In this document: positions 1 through 11,340 of the stretch, one piece after another
Layout of the letters: the number at the start of each line of letters is the position of its first letter
How positions within the stretch are numbered: position 1 is the stretch's first letter
Source: Ophiura sarsii
Lineage: Eukaryota; Echinodermata; Ophiuroidea; Amphilepidida; Ophiuridae
Length of the DNA stretch: 64,000 nucleotides
Direction of reading: 5' to 3'
Assembly (NCBI GenBank): GCA_035610835.1
Contig: CM069454.1
Location: 2,791,117-2,855,116 of the forward strand
Program-made: the position numbers and the translations under genes
Notes under the pieces: model-generated
Seen by the model: the letters and a program-made list of their open reading frames with translations, nothing else
Database searches by the model: none
Told to the model about the DNA's origin: nothing

Positions 1-510
1 TGCAACCTTCAGAACAGTCAATCAGGTAGTCAAATAGTAGAAAATTATCACTTCGAGAGACTTGTAATCCCTCCATTAGTCCTGTATATTGAAGATCTCT
101 TCGTTCTTATGAAAATCAAATTTAAATTTCGCAGGGTTCTTTAGGGGGGGGGTAAACTTAATGGTTGGCATGGTCTAGTTCTGGCAAATCACAGGGTGTT
201 AAGTATTGAGTATAAGGGCAATACTCCATAGACCTACAATCGCGGCCATAATTAGTTGGAACATCCATGTAATAATGACCCTTTCGTGCGTTCCCGTTTG
301 CGCAAAATGTACACTATCAAAACATTGCTGTCTTTGACGGAAGGCTTAAAGCCTTTCCTAAACATTAATAACTCCCCCCTCCCCACTGGGCAATGTTGGC
401 CCTTCCCAGTATCCCGTAACCCAAAAAATCATGTTTCAACATTGATCCAGGGGGAGAGGGGGAGTTTTTAAACACACGTATAAAAGTGTTCCAACAATAT
501 TGGCCGAGAT
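1..510. other. Unassigned AT-rich DNA
   Basis: No gene, structural RNA or repeat boundary was recognised. The longest open frame (71 codons) has no recognisable domain or coding character. Confidence 0.5.
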
Positions 511-1001
511 TGTCTCCTCGAGTGACAAATGTAAAGTTTTCGATTAGTTTAAATTATTGTATTTTCGTAACGGCTAATTCGATTTTATTGATACTTGGAG
601 ATCATTTTGCCTACATACCATAGATAAAAGTGATTGACAAAATTTGATCTTTTCATTAACGGTTTTAGGGAACGGTCACTTTTAATTAGATATAAGGTCT
701 ATTTCTGGTGTATTTTTGTTCATAAAATGGTCACATGGATTCACTTTCTGTCCAGAACTATTTAACAGATCGCTGTAAAATTAGCAGAATGTGATAATAG
801 TATTATGCCCACTGTTCATACTATTAATTTAAACATTTGTGTTTAATTTAATTGGAGAAACGGTCACATTTGAATTGGAATTAGATAGTTTAGGTCTAAT
901 GTCAAATTGGAAAGTTGTGATTATCTATATGAATTTGTTCTATTTTTTCAACAAACTTCACGCAATTTTAACAATCGACTTATTTATTGTTTTAAATATG
1001 A

Positions 1002-1044
<43 letters not shown>

Positions 1045-1446
1045 ACAAATAACAAATAAACCTAATTGTACATATTCATGTAGCTCTATTTAACACTTTC
1101 CACGCGGCAGTCGTCTGTAGACGACATTCCAAATTTTCACAAAATGTTTAAAATTGCAGACTAATCATAACATGTTCTATAACTTATACACCAACGCTTT
1201 TAGTCTTAGTCCCCTCCTCAACATAGAAGTTGATATCAACCATGTGAAAATCATAGTCGGTAGACTAATAAAATATGTAAAACACACAGGATTATTATTG
1301 TTATGATTGTATTTAAAAAGAAACTCGTAGCGCTCTTTTATTGACATGTCAACCATAAACATATTGGTATACCTCCTTGCGTTATAATGCATAGTAAAAC
1401 ATACACCCCCCCCCCCCCCGCCCCATCCCAACCTTTACATAGATAT
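511..1446 (+). repeat. 0.93-kb direct repeat, copy 1
   Basis: This 936-bp block recurs almost base for base at 2384-3307. By eye I see about two substitutions, plus length differences in an (AAAT)n tract (about 1005-1044) and a C-run (about 1406-1421). It begins TGTCTCCTCGAG and ends ACATAGATAT. It contains a TTAACACTTTCCACGCGG end (1090 onward) shared with the TTAA-flanked miniature elements found elsewhere in the window. The shared 84-codon frame on the minus strand is probably non-coding. Confidence 0.9.
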
Positions 1447-2383
1447 ACATATTAAGCGTCGCTCGCAGTGAAATGATATGCAATCTCGTGTCAACAAATC
1501 ATAGATATAACAGGTTACAATGTAATTCTGGAACTTTGTGTGCATGTCGAGGCTATATTCACAGTATGCCAGCACAATACACGCAAAATCAATTGACGCG
1601 ACAGTATGCCACGATAAGTAAAGGAGAAGTAGGTCAAAGACTTTTATCTGAAAATGATGGCATACTGTTGAAACTCGACATTCCCGTAATATTTTGGACT
1701 CCTGATTGAAAATATCCCATGGATTACTGTTATGGCCTATCCAAATACGTTGTCAAATTGAACTATATACAGTGCATTAACAATAACGACTAACCATATC
1801 GATTATGTCTATAATTGTCCTGATATCTTTTAAAACACTGTTCCGTGGTATGGTCTCATCCGTGGTGAAGTGGTTAAGAGCGCTGTTGTTGCGTTGCTTT
1901 CACGCTTTCAAACCAAATGTTGTAAGTTCGAGCCTGGCACCGGACTATGTTTTGAATATTTTTTTAAATAATGTCCAATTCCCCCGTAGACTTTTAAAAA
2001 TACCATATAACAATTAATTTAACTTGTTGGCGATAGCGCCCCTTCCCCTTCCTTGTTATGTAATCCATTTTGAATGACGCAGGAGTCGAGAATGTGTTCC
2101 AGCATGTTTAGCTGTTGGTATATGTGATCGAGAAACCATTTAAATTTAAATTACTGGCAACATCCATAATTTATTGGGCATTTAGTATGCCAAATATACC
2201 TCTGTAATTAAAAGTGACCTATCCCTAACAGTAAGTTGAGGCATGACCTTTTTAAGTAGTTGGCCACGTGACCAATAACATAACCTAACTATCCTTCAAA
2301 TCTGGTAAAGAAAGCTTTATTGAATCAAAAGTTATGCCCAAAACCCTTAAAACAGATGATTTATTTAACAGATGATTCAGACA
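1447..2383. other. Spacer between the 0.93-kb direct repeats
   Basis: Unique sequence between the two direct repeats. It holds a tRNA-like segment but no reverse transcriptase, and no purine tract before copy 2, so an LTR-retrotransposon interior is not supported. Confidence 0.5.
1859..1946 (+). repeat. tRNA-derived sequence (Leu/Ser-like), SINE head or tRNA pseudogene
   Basis: A box-A-like TGGTGAAGTGG and a box-B-like AGTTCGAGCC sit about 60 bp apart, as in an internal RNA polymerase III promoter of a long-variable-arm tRNA. The rest does not fold convincingly as a cloverleaf. A SINE head or decayed tRNA copy is more likely than a working tRNA gene. Confidence 0.5.
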
Positions 2384-2874
2384 TGTCTCCTCGAGTGACA
2401 AATGTAAAGTTTTCGATTAGTTTAAATCATTGTATTTTCGTAACGGCTAATTCGATTTTATTGATACTTGGAGATCATTTTGCCTACATACCATAGATAA
2501 AAGTGATTGACAAAATTTGATCTTTTCATTAACGGTTTTAGGGAACGGTCACTTTTAATTAGATATAAGGTCTATTTCTGGTGTATTTTTGTTCATAAAA
2601 TGGTCACATGGATTCACTTTCTGTCCAGAACTATTTAACAGATCGCTGTAAAATTAGCAGAATGTGATAATAGTATTATGCCCACTGTTCATACTATTAA
2701 TTTAAACATTTGTGTTTAATTTAATTGGAGAAACGGTCACATTGGAATTGGAATTAGATAGTTTAGGTCTAATGTCAAATTGGAAAGTTGTGATTATCTA
2801 TATGAATTTGTTCTATTTTTTCAACAAACTTCACGCAATTTTAACAATCGACTTATTTATTGTTTTAAATATGA

Positions 2875-2905
<31 letters not shown>

Positions 2906-3307
2906 ACAAATAACAAATAAACCTAATTGTACATATTCATGTAGCTCTATTTAACACTTTCCACGCGGCAGTCGTCTGTAGACGACATTCCAAATTTTCA
3001 CAAAATGTTTAAAATTGCAGACTAATCATAACATGTTCTATAACTTATACACCAACGCTTTTAGTCTTAGTCCCCTCCTCAACATAGAAGTTGATATCAA
3101 CCATGTGAAAATCATAGTCGGTAGACTAATAAAATATGTAAAACACACAGGATTATTATTGTTATGATTGTATTTAAAAAGAAACTCGTAGCGCTCTTTT
3201 ATTGACATGTCAACCATAAACATATTGGTATACCTCCTTGCGTTATAATGCATAGTAAAACATACACCCCCCCCCCCCCCGCCCCATCCCAACCTTTACA
3301 TAGATAT
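2384..3307 (+). repeat. 0.93-kb direct repeat, copy 2
   Basis: Second copy of the block at 511-1446, in the same orientation. The flanks differ from those of copy 1 immediately outside TGTCTCC and ACATAGATAT, so the homology has sharp edges. No matching target-site duplication was found around either copy. Confidence 0.9.
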
Positions 3308-3471
3308 CCATACACAAACTCGTCGGGTGATTAACCACCTTAACCCTTACAGCCCCGCACCCCATGAAATCCCATTTCCCAGCCTGTCGGTTCCACCTGG
3401 CGCTGAGGTTTTTGGTTGAAATAATGGCCCCGGGCTACATAGCTGGGCGAATACACTCGCCCAGCATAGCT

Positions 3472-3545
3472 CCCACCGTGGCTCAGTTGGTAGAGCGTTC
3501 GACTTGTAACCGAGAGGTCGTGGGTTCAAACCCCGGGGCGTGGCA
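3472..3545 (+). repeat. tRNA-Thr(TGT)-like sequence, probable SINE head or pseudogene
   Basis: D-arm GCTC-loop-GAGC, an anticodon loop with TGT at 3505-3507, box A TGGCTCAGTTGG and box B GGTTCAAACCC are all present, so descent from a threonine tRNA is clear. The acceptor stem pairs poorly (about three of seven pairs), the anticodon stem has an A-C mismatch and the T-stem one mismatch. T-runs begin about 17 bp downstream and continue to 3720, which could be a terminator or a SINE tail. A functional tRNA gene is less likely. Confidence 0.6.
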
Positions 3546-3960
3546 CCTCTTGTTGTGTGTGTTTTTTTTGCTTGAAAAAAACTTCGTTGGAAAATCCTTC
3601 CAAAGTGTTAGGGTTAATAAGAAATTCACTGCAAGTTTTTTTTTTCTCGGTGAAGTTGTTATTTTCTCGGTGAAGTTTTTTTTTCGGTTTTTTTTTATCT
3701 CGGGGAAGGTTTTTTTCTTATTATTATAGTGGCGTAATATATATTCCAAGAAATAGAAATATCAATCAATAAGTAATAAATGAGGTTTTTTTTATTATAA
3801 TATTAAGGCATTATTATCACTAGGCCAGGTATTGCTCAAATTCACGTGCATTTGATGCATTAGATTTGTAACTACGGTGTCTTATCTGGGCCACTGTGTT
3901 TCATACGCCTGCATGAAATTACCCTACGAGTTTCCTGGGGACGATATTTGCATAGTTTAA
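3546..3960. other. T-rich tail of the tRNA-like sequence and unassigned DNA
   Basis: T-rich, low-complexity DNA with repeated CTCGGTGAAG words (3645-3680) directly follows the tRNA-like segment, compatible with a SINE body. Beyond 3730 nothing was recognised. Confidence 0.4.
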
Positions 3961-4072
3961 AACCGTGTATTGTTAAACGTCCAGTGTAAAAGATAGACAT
4001 GCGTTTAACAAAACGCGAGTTTAGTTAGCGACGGTTTTAGGCTAAACGCGCGTTATACGAGAATACGGCCCA
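3961..4072. repeat. Repeat end shared with 18963-19042
   Basis: Words such as AAACCGTGT, GTGTAAAAGATA and CGCGTTTAGTTAG, followed by AATACGGCCCA, occur in the same order here and at about 18963-19042. This suggests two decayed copies of one element terminus. No partner terminus was found. Confidence 0.5.
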
Positions 4073-4159
4073 TATGAGTTTACTAATCTACAGGCGTGCC
4101 TTACAACATGTACAATACGGCTATGTAATAATTATATGATGTATGCACATTTGCGAAAC

Positions 4160-4300
4160 GGCACGGATTTTCATGAAATGGTGCTATCATGGAGTATCTT
4201 CATCCAAATGCCTAACCTGTTCAACACATTATCGGAGGTTAATCTATAGGACATAAACAAAGTGTATGACTTTCTTTTGTTGAGGTCTTTGTGAAAAAGA
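4160..4300. repeat. Diverged partial arm of the neighbouring foldback element
   Basis: This segment resembles the right arm of the element at 4344-4914, including AAAGTGTATGACTTTCTTT, in the same orientation. It is probably a decayed third arm. Confidence 0.55.
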
Positions 4301-4343
4301 ATACCCCATACACCCAGGTAGTATTGGTGATATCACGGAAATA

Positions 4344-4914
4344 AAGTGCTCAACAAAAGAAAGTCATACACTTTGTTTAGGTCCTTTAGAGTAACTTCCG
4401 ATTATTTTTTGACCAAACAGACTAGATAGACATTTGGATGAATCTTTCCGGCACAATTTGATATCAAAGTTGTCACCTAACAAGAAAGAAAAATCATGAT
4501 TAGCACCATTTGAAGAAAATTAGTCACTTTTCAAAAGTCACATTTTCAATACACTACGCGGGAAGAAAAGACCACATGTTACCTGTTCATAATCAAATAG
4601 CCCCCTCGCTCAGGCAGGACCCAACGCAATTGCAATGTGTGATCAATATCCATTTCATTACCGGCCATTCAAGTGCCACGCACAGCATTTTCTCGCGGCT
4701 TGCGTGCGTTGAAAATGTGACTTTTGAAAAGTGACTAATTTTCTTTAAATGGTGCTAATCATGGTTTATCTTTGTTGTTAGGTAGCAACTTTGGTATCAA
4801 ATTGTGCCGGAAAGATTCCTCCAAATATCTATTTAGTCTATTTGGTCAAAACATAATCGAAAAGTACTTTAAAGGACCTAAACAAAGTGTATGACTTTCT
4901 TTTGTTGAGCACTT
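4344..4914. mobile_element. Foldback miniature transposon, TA target site
   Basis: Two inverted arms of about 210 bp (about 4344-4557 and 4708-4914) begin AAGTGCTCAACAAAAG and enclose about 150 bp of unrelated sequence. Both ends are flanked by TA, as expected for a Tc1/mariner-type target duplication. There is no transposase frame, so movement would need an enzyme supplied in trans. Superfamily placement rests only on the TA flanks. Confidence 0.75.
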
Positions 4915-5350
4915 TACAAACATTTCTATGCATGTTCCCTGTAGTACATGTACAGAATGGTATTATTTTCCAGGACACATTTAATTTTGCCCTAGGGACA
5001 CACCGCCAGGATACTGTTTCATAGGATACAAGTGCATCCTCTTAGGTGTAATTCCGGTGACTATTCATAGAGTTTTCAATTTCATATGGGGATGTATAAT
5101 TTTATGTGTGGCGATATCAATATATCAATACAAAGATAGATATCAAAAATAATATATAGCAAATTTACATGTTTGCATAAACGTGATTAGTGAATGCTGT
5201 CATTGATTACAAAATTGCTAGCAATTAAAACTTACAATTAAGTTCACAATTTAAAATATAATACGAAAGTGTTATTTTACAGCGTTTTTTATCATTTTGT
5301 CATATTTATAAAACTTGGTTTATCAGGGATATTATTGTAGCCTGATCAAT
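4915..5350. other. Unassigned AT-rich DNA
   Basis: No gene or repeat recognised between two miniature elements. Confidence 0.5.
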
Positions 5351-5358
5351 ACCCCAAG

Positions 5359-5546
5359 TAGTGGCGTAACAGCCGGGGGGGCAGGGGGAGCACAGTGCCC
5401 CCCCCCCCTGAAGGTGCTCAGCAGGAAATTAAAACCAACCCACTGACCACCCCCCCCCCCCCCCCCCCCCCCCACTTACGTGAAATTCACGAGGTGACTG
5501 GTCCCCCCCCCCCCCCCCCCTGGAAAAAATCCCAGATACGCCACTG
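5359..5546. mobile_element. hAT-type miniature element with 8-bp target duplication
   Basis: Terminal inverted repeats (TAGTGGCGTA at the left, TACGCCACTG at the right) are flanked by an exact 8-bp duplication ACCCCAAG (5351-5358 and 5547-5554). An 8-bp duplication is typical of the hAT superfamily. The 188-bp interior is mostly C-runs plus ACTTACGTGA, which recurs near 24529. It has no coding capacity. Confidence 0.75.
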
Positions 5547-5587
5547 ACCCCAAGTAAAGTAGAAGAATGTAATCGGGCAATTACTCG

Positions 5588-5670
5588 TTAACCCTTTGCA
5601 CGCGACAGGCAGCTACAGCAACATGTTCTTTGTACAATATATAACGGCAGGCGTCTGTAGCTGCCCGACG
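5588..5670. mobile_element. piggyBac-type element end at TTAA
   Basis: TTAA followed by CCCTTTGCACGCG is a piggyBac-like terminus. Just inside lies an inverted pair, GGCAGCTACAG and CTGTAGCTGCC. The opposite end was not found, so this may be a truncated copy. Confidence 0.5.
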
Positions 5671-6430
5671 ACTCGAAAGATAGGCTACGCATATGTATAG
5701 ACTATGAAGAAATGAGTCAAGTGATATGAAAAATCATAAATTTAGGTATAGGCAATTTCGCCCACCACGTGATTCTCATCTTTGCGGCCACTGGTTTAAT
5801 TTGGCGAACACACAATAAAAACAGTATGTTGCAAGTTTCCCACATTAACGTGACAGATCACCGTAACATGTTTGTCAACTTATCATCCAAAAACCAGTTT
5901 TGCCTCGCAAAAGTGAATTTTCTTCCATTTTTCATATTGATTTTTTTCCAAAGATATTCGCAGAAAAGCTTTTAATGTAAAATTATCATTAGGTAGGTAT
6001 GAGATTGATTATGGATTTGATGCAGTTAACAACCCTGTATGTGGGACATCCGTGGTATAGGTGCACTTATTGCGCTATAGGCCTATGGGGCATAATACGC
6101 CCTATGATGATGGGGCAGGTTCGCCAAATTGGGATTTATATAGTTTGCATAATTTCAAAATTGTAATTGTCCTCTGACAGGATAATTGTAATTATAAAAA
6201 TGGTTATAAGGAATGGAGTAACACTAATATTAGAGGAGAATATTTCAAAATGTGGTATTTCTTATTACTTTTAAATTCTGAACGAGTAAGTGCCCCACCC
6301 CTATGTTTTGGACCCCTACATTTTATTTTGGAATAAAATAACGATGAATAACGAAACTATATGTATTAGATAGTATGGTACTTTGTGTAGCCTAATGCTG
6401 AGCCTGAGGAGAACTTGCCCGCGATGTTAT
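5671..6430. other. Unassigned DNA
   Basis: No recognised gene or repeat. Open frames of up to 68 codons look random. Confidence 0.5.
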
Positions 6431-7585
6431 TTACCGTAACAAACATTTGATACATTGACGGAGTAAAGCGTATAGATACACATGCACATGTACATTGTAC
6501 AGCAATACATGTATTAGTGGAGCGGATATGTAACAAAAAATGGCCAAGATGTTCACTTTTGGCAGGAAGCATGAAAATTGGCATATAGGGGTGTTTTGAT
6601 GCACTGATTTCAAAAAGCCAGGAACCCACATTTATCGAGCAATGGTGCGGCGGCCATCTTGGATTTCAAAATGGCCGCCATTCAAATATAGGAGATTTAG
6701 TAAAATTGCTCTAAATACAATATTTTTGAGATTCATACCATGAAATTTCACCAATATGTTCTCTATAACACGGTGCATAATTTTAGGTGAATAGGTTGTG
6801 CCAGTTGTACTTTGTTTATTACTTGTTACCATGGAAACCATCAAAAATAGACATTTTTGGGCAAAAATACCTCTAAAACCACTCTTATTTGGATGTTTTT
6901 GTCATCTATTCATCATGAAATTGCTTTTAGTATCATCTGCAATTATACATAATTTGGATGAGAAATTTGCATTTCAATTTTGAGTGGTATCCATGGAAAC
7001 TTTTTCAATGGCGGTTTGACGAAATATATGTCAAAATCACTCATTTTTCAACCATTTTCACCAATCTGTTGCTGGTAAAACACTATTATAGTGAATCGGG
7101 TGTAAAAAAGATGTTCACTACTGGCAGGCAGAATTAAAATTAGCTTAAAGGAGTGTTTTTAAGCGCTGATTTCAAAAATCAAGGAACCCACGTTTTTCGA
7201 GCAATGGTGCGGCGGCCATCTTGGATTTCAAAATGGCTGCCATTCAAACATAGTAGATTTAGTAAAATTGCTCTAAATCAACTATTTTTGAGATTTATAC
7301 CCCGAGATTTCACCAATATGTTCTCTATCACATGCTGCCTAATTTTAGATGGATTGGTTGTACCATTTGTAATTTGGTTATTGCTTGTTACCATGGAAAC
7401 CATCAAAAACAGACATTTTCAAGGGAAAATACCTGTAAAATTGCTCTTAATCAACTATATTTGACATTTATACCCCGATATTTCACACGTATGTTCTCTA
7501 TAACATGGTGGATAATATTAGATGGGTTGGTTGTGCCAGTTGTGCTTTGTTTATTACTTGTTACCATGGAAACTATCAAAAATAG
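6431..7585 (+). repeat. 1.1-kb dispersed repeat, copy 1
   Basis: This block recurs in inverted orientation at 13786-14880. Both copies carry internal sub-repeats around GTTACCATGGAAACCATCAA (near 6826, 7389 and 7560 here). They share frames of about 60-100 codons, but these are poorly distinguished from the repeat structure. No transposase or RT motif was seen, so it is probably a non-autonomous element. Confidence 0.85.
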
Positions 7586-8640
7586 ACATTTATGGGCAGA
7601 AATACCTGTTTTATAATGTTATGATCTGTAATTATATATATGTTGATGATAATGTTTTGAGTGGTTTCCATGGACACCTTTTAAATGGCGGTTGAACTAA
7701 AAGGTCAAAATCACTCCTTTTCAACAATTTTCACAAATGTTCACCAATCTACGGCTTGTAGTTTTTTGCCCTGTAGTCAATTGAGCTGGCCTTCCCGGTC
7801 AAAGCCGTTGGGGTGGCACATGACCACCCGGGAGGTACTCTAATGACAGGAACAAACTGGTATGGTAAGGGCCAGCCAAAATGTAATGATCCCATACAGT
7901 TGGGAAACGAGCAGGGGTCCATACAACCCCGGGATACAACGGTCACCCAAATCAGTGTAAAAATATGATATGTTAGTATGGACAGAGGTGTTTGAATTTG
8001 TGATTTAGTCATTTTTGACAACGAAAGAATATACATCGGACATTATTTGTAGTGCAAGTTTCAGAGCTTTGTCAATACATTTTCTGAGTGAAAACAAAAG
8101 TTCATACCTGAGGATTGAGAAGCGGTATATGCAAAAGCATCGATAGCCAGTACACGTGAGGCAAGAGGGTGCCCAGATTGAAAGATAGTCATCTTTCATG
8201 TTTGGTGCCTAGACGGATAATCATTCAAATTATCCTTAAAAAGTAGGATAATGTAGAGAGATTAGCCGGCTAAAAAGCGGTGAGAGCTCTGTAGAAACAA
8301 CGTTCAGCGAAATTAGACAGCTAATCGGAAATTGCTACGAGCATGAGACGCATCATTGATCATAGATACCAATAAACTGTTGATGAATTAATGTGATGGG
8401 ATCGATTATAGGATAGCGTTGAATTGAGTTGTTGTTCATTTTCATTAGTATTTAAATTTTAGCCTTTTGCTATATCATGGACGTAGCACAGATGCAATCT
8501 TCCTTTCTATTTTTATTCAATCCCTATTATTCCCACCATGTTTCTAACATGTGTGTTCCTTCTATGCACGTTCATCATGTTCATGCTTTGCTTGTACTAT
8601 TATTTCTTAAGATGGTAGATTATTAAGGTGGTAGATAGTC
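7586..8640. other. Unassigned DNA
   Basis: No gene recognised. The phrase AAGAGGGTGCCCAGATTGAA near 8163 resembles the degenerate tandem repeat at 12105-12355. Confidence 0.4.
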
Positions 8641-8644
8641 TAAA

Positions 8645-8905
8645 CGACTTCTTCACTCTGTGAACACCCATATATATGCTGATCTACTTTGGTCATATCT
8701 CACGACGAGACGCAAGGGTAACAACTTAGAGAAGGTTATTATGCAAGGCATGATTGAAGGGAAGAGAAAGAAAGGCAGATCTTGGTCCTGATGGATTGAC
8801 CAAATAATATCTATTACTGGACTCCCTCTCTGTGATTGTTACTCCTTTGCTGAAAATCATCATCTGCGGCGCAGTATCTGCGAGGTCACGAGCTGTCAGT
8901 CATGA
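8645..8905 (+). pseudogene. LINE ORF2 C-terminal fragment (endonuclease/reverse-transcriptase type)
   Basis: Translating across frames gives a stretch with LEKVIMQGMIEGKRKKGRSW, then an in-frame stop, then WIDQI and a TGLPL segment. This pattern is the C-terminal tail of many animal non-LTR retrotransposon polyproteins (LEK-I-GK-GKR-RGR-WID-I). The endonuclease and RT domains are absent, and frameshifts and stops are present, so it is a dead 5'-truncated copy. A shorter related fragment lies at 12763-12858. Confidence 0.65.
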
Positions 8906-10162
8906 CAGGAACCAACCAACCAACCATCCATTTCATCACCCTTATAGTCTACTGCAATAGTTCCCCAGGAGTAGCTCTCTACTGATCATTGTAATTATGG
9001 GTAAAAATTAGGTCGGGAATTTGCGTTTTTTAAAGAGGACTAATTGTGCTGCCTAGTTTTGTAAAAAAGTGCATATGTTTTGCAAAAAAAAAAGCACACA
9101 TGCCTGAAAAACACACAAGATGGACGCAAACAAATGTGCTGTGTGCTGTTGGATGTTTTTATCGCATTTTACCGATTGATAGGGTAAATAGTCCTAACTA
9201 CGGGCTAAATAAGTTTCCCCGGAGCAGAGCTAATCAGCGCTGATCACTCGTATAGCTTGCCCGACCGGGCCAAAATAACCGGGCATGTGTTTGATTACGA
9301 GGGCGGATCAGTGCTCCAGCTACACAAGAAAATACTTTCTTTATTGCGTTATGCCATACTTTTTACCACATTCTTAGCTTCCTCTGCCGTAAATTTCTTG
9401 CAGGCTTTTAAGATATTAGCCGTCTTTTGCATGTCTGTAGAAACAGTACAGCTAAAGTTTATCCTCTAGCCGCTGATAAAGTGTATGGCAAACTGAAATC
9501 GCATGGCATGCTGACTAAGCTATCCAGTGGTAGTAGTCTCCGCTGTCTCCACTGGAGTGCAACAGGGTATATTACATGCTGGCTTCATTCCTTGTTGCAA
9601 TATTTGAAGACTACAATTATTGAAGAAGGCTGCATGTGATCTTGACTGAGGAGTTGTGACACATCTACTTTCCTTGAGACGGCATCCTGCCCTTGTTCTA
9701 AAACGACCTACATTTTGCAGATGACTTCGCCTTACTTGAGACCACAATTATGTGAGCTCAGCTGACAAATACTGCTACAGCAGCAAAAGACCTTGGCCTC
9801 ATCATTAATTAACGTATCCAAAACAGTATAGATGACTGCCAACTGATGCAGTCCTCACCTAACACTCCAGGTATATTGGTATGCTATCAGCCATGTGGCG
9901 GATTTCAGGTATCTTGGGTCTAATGGCACATATTTCAGGTATCTGTGGGTCTATTATAGCATCGGGCGCAAGTGACCTTAAAATATGCAGGACTTAGCAT
10001 GGTGTGCATTCGGGAAGTTAGAATGTCAGTAGAGGAGCCCTAGCTATCACAACAAAAGTGTAACTATTCAACACGTGTGACACGTTTGCTGCATGGCTGT
10101 GAATCTCAAGATATGGAATGCAATAATTAATGCCTCTGCTATCTCTTGCTACAGGATAATCC
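8906..10162. other. Unassigned DNA with a diverged repeat
   Basis: About 9385-9475 resembles 11935-12035, sharing the words AGATATTAGCC and GAAACAGTACAGCT. No gene recognised. Confidence 0.4.
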
Positions 10163-10166
10163 TTAA

Positions 10167-11336
10167 CACTTTCCACGCGGCTATTAGTTTTGCCATATAT
10201 ACAAAGCAGATTTTTCAGTAACCTCTCCCAATTTTCAAAGTTTACCTCAAGGATAACCAAGACTACACTCTTAGAAGGTCAGGATCAAATATGAGACGAA
10301 AAGGATCAATTTTGATCCAGAAGCGGTATCACATATGAGCTTACCCTTTCCGGATCAAAGTGATCCGACAAGCAGGATCAAAAAGTTTGATCCGAAATGG
10401 GATCAAATATTTCTGTCAAATGATACTGAAACGGATCAAAATAATGATCCTTAATCGGATGTACCTGTAGCTTATGATCCTACTCCAGGATCAAACTGAA
10501 TCAAAGAAAAAGTGAAAACATAGGGGGTCATCGGGTGACAGATTGTAAAAACAAGCATGCATGCAAGGGTCTTTCGGTGACACCGGGCCAAAAAAAGGGG
10601 GGTATTTTTGATGGAGCCTGGTGTGAAACCTAATATTGATTGAGTGCCCCCACCCCCGGGTGCACACTGCAGACTATATATCGAGTGCAGTAAGCTTACT
10701 ACATCGTGTAGGCCTAGTACATCGCAGTGATCGTGACATTTTGTGAGGAGCATTTTGACCGAAAATCGTACTGATGGCACTGGTCAGGTACAAGAAATTT
10801 GTTCACAAGAATAGAGCATGTTCAAACATAAAAAATAAAACTACTTTACCGACAAAATCATGTAACATTTTACAGATTAGACTGGATAACTTACCGCGGT
10901 ATTTCACCCTTGTTTCAACTGTGGCGACCGAATTCAAAAGATCGTCTGCTTGTCGTCTATCGGTTTGCGAAAGAGTGACGTCAGTCACTCATTGACCAAT
11001 GAACTGTTTCATCGAATTGATCCGGAAATCAGATCAAAGTTGATCAAGGTGAATTTGATCCGTTTGTTGATATCTATCTGGAAACGGATCAAAACGATCC
11101 GAAAACGGATCAAAACGATCCGAAAATGATCCTTAAAGGATCAAAACAAAGTGAGCCGGAAATCTACTCATGTATTTGATCCTGACCTTCTAAGAGTGTA
11201 GGCTTGTTTGTATTTCTTTCAATGCTTTTCTCATGGTGATTCATAAGAGGGTATTGAAATTCAATGCAATATGTCATTTTTAACATTTTGTGAAATTTTG
11301 GAATGTCGTCTGCAGACGCCTGCCGCGTGGAAAGTG
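10167..11336. mobile_element. piggyBac-type TTAA miniature element, split by a nested transposon
   Basis: The ends CACTTTCCACGCGG and CCGCGTGGAAAGTG are each flanked by TTAA (10163-10166 and 11337-11340). Removing the nested insert leaves about 235 bp, matching the intact relative at 39732-39970. There is no coding capacity. A TTAA target and termini starting CAC fit the piggyBac superfamily, but no piggyBac transposase was seen in the window. Confidence 0.85.
10266..11198. mobile_element. Nested TA-flanked transposon with GGATCAAA subterminal repeats
   Basis: Inverted termini begin CACTCTTAGAAGGTCAGGAT and are flanked by TA (10264-10265 and 11199-11200). Comparison with 39732-39970 shows the uninterrupted site ACTAGG, so TA was duplicated on insertion. 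The outer 200 bp on both sides carry numerous copies of GGATCAAA or its complement, resembling the transposase-binding subterminal arrays of hAT and CACTA elements. The middle has no recognisable transposase. Superfamily uncertain. Confidence 0.85.
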
Positions 11337-11340
11337 TTAA

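Noticed and set aside
1177..3292. Identical 84-codon minus-strand frames in both 0.93-kb repeats
   Set aside because: Conservation is explained by the near-identity of the repeats. The frame runs through the poly-C/poly-G tract and has no domain.
511..3307. LTR retrotransposon with 0.93-kb LTRs
   Set aside because: The blocks start with TG but do not end in CA, there is no primer-binding or polypurine site, no target duplication and no gag-pol.
3472..3545. Functional tRNA-Thr gene
   Set aside because: The anticodon and internal promoter are good, but the acceptor stem pairs at only about three of seven positions and other stems have mismatches.
6632..7616. Frames of 60-103 codons in the 1.1-kb repeat (and its copy at 13.8-14.9 kb)
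   Set aside because: Overlapping frames on both strands, sub-repeats and lack of any motif suggest a non-coding repeat. Conservation between copies reflects recent duplication.
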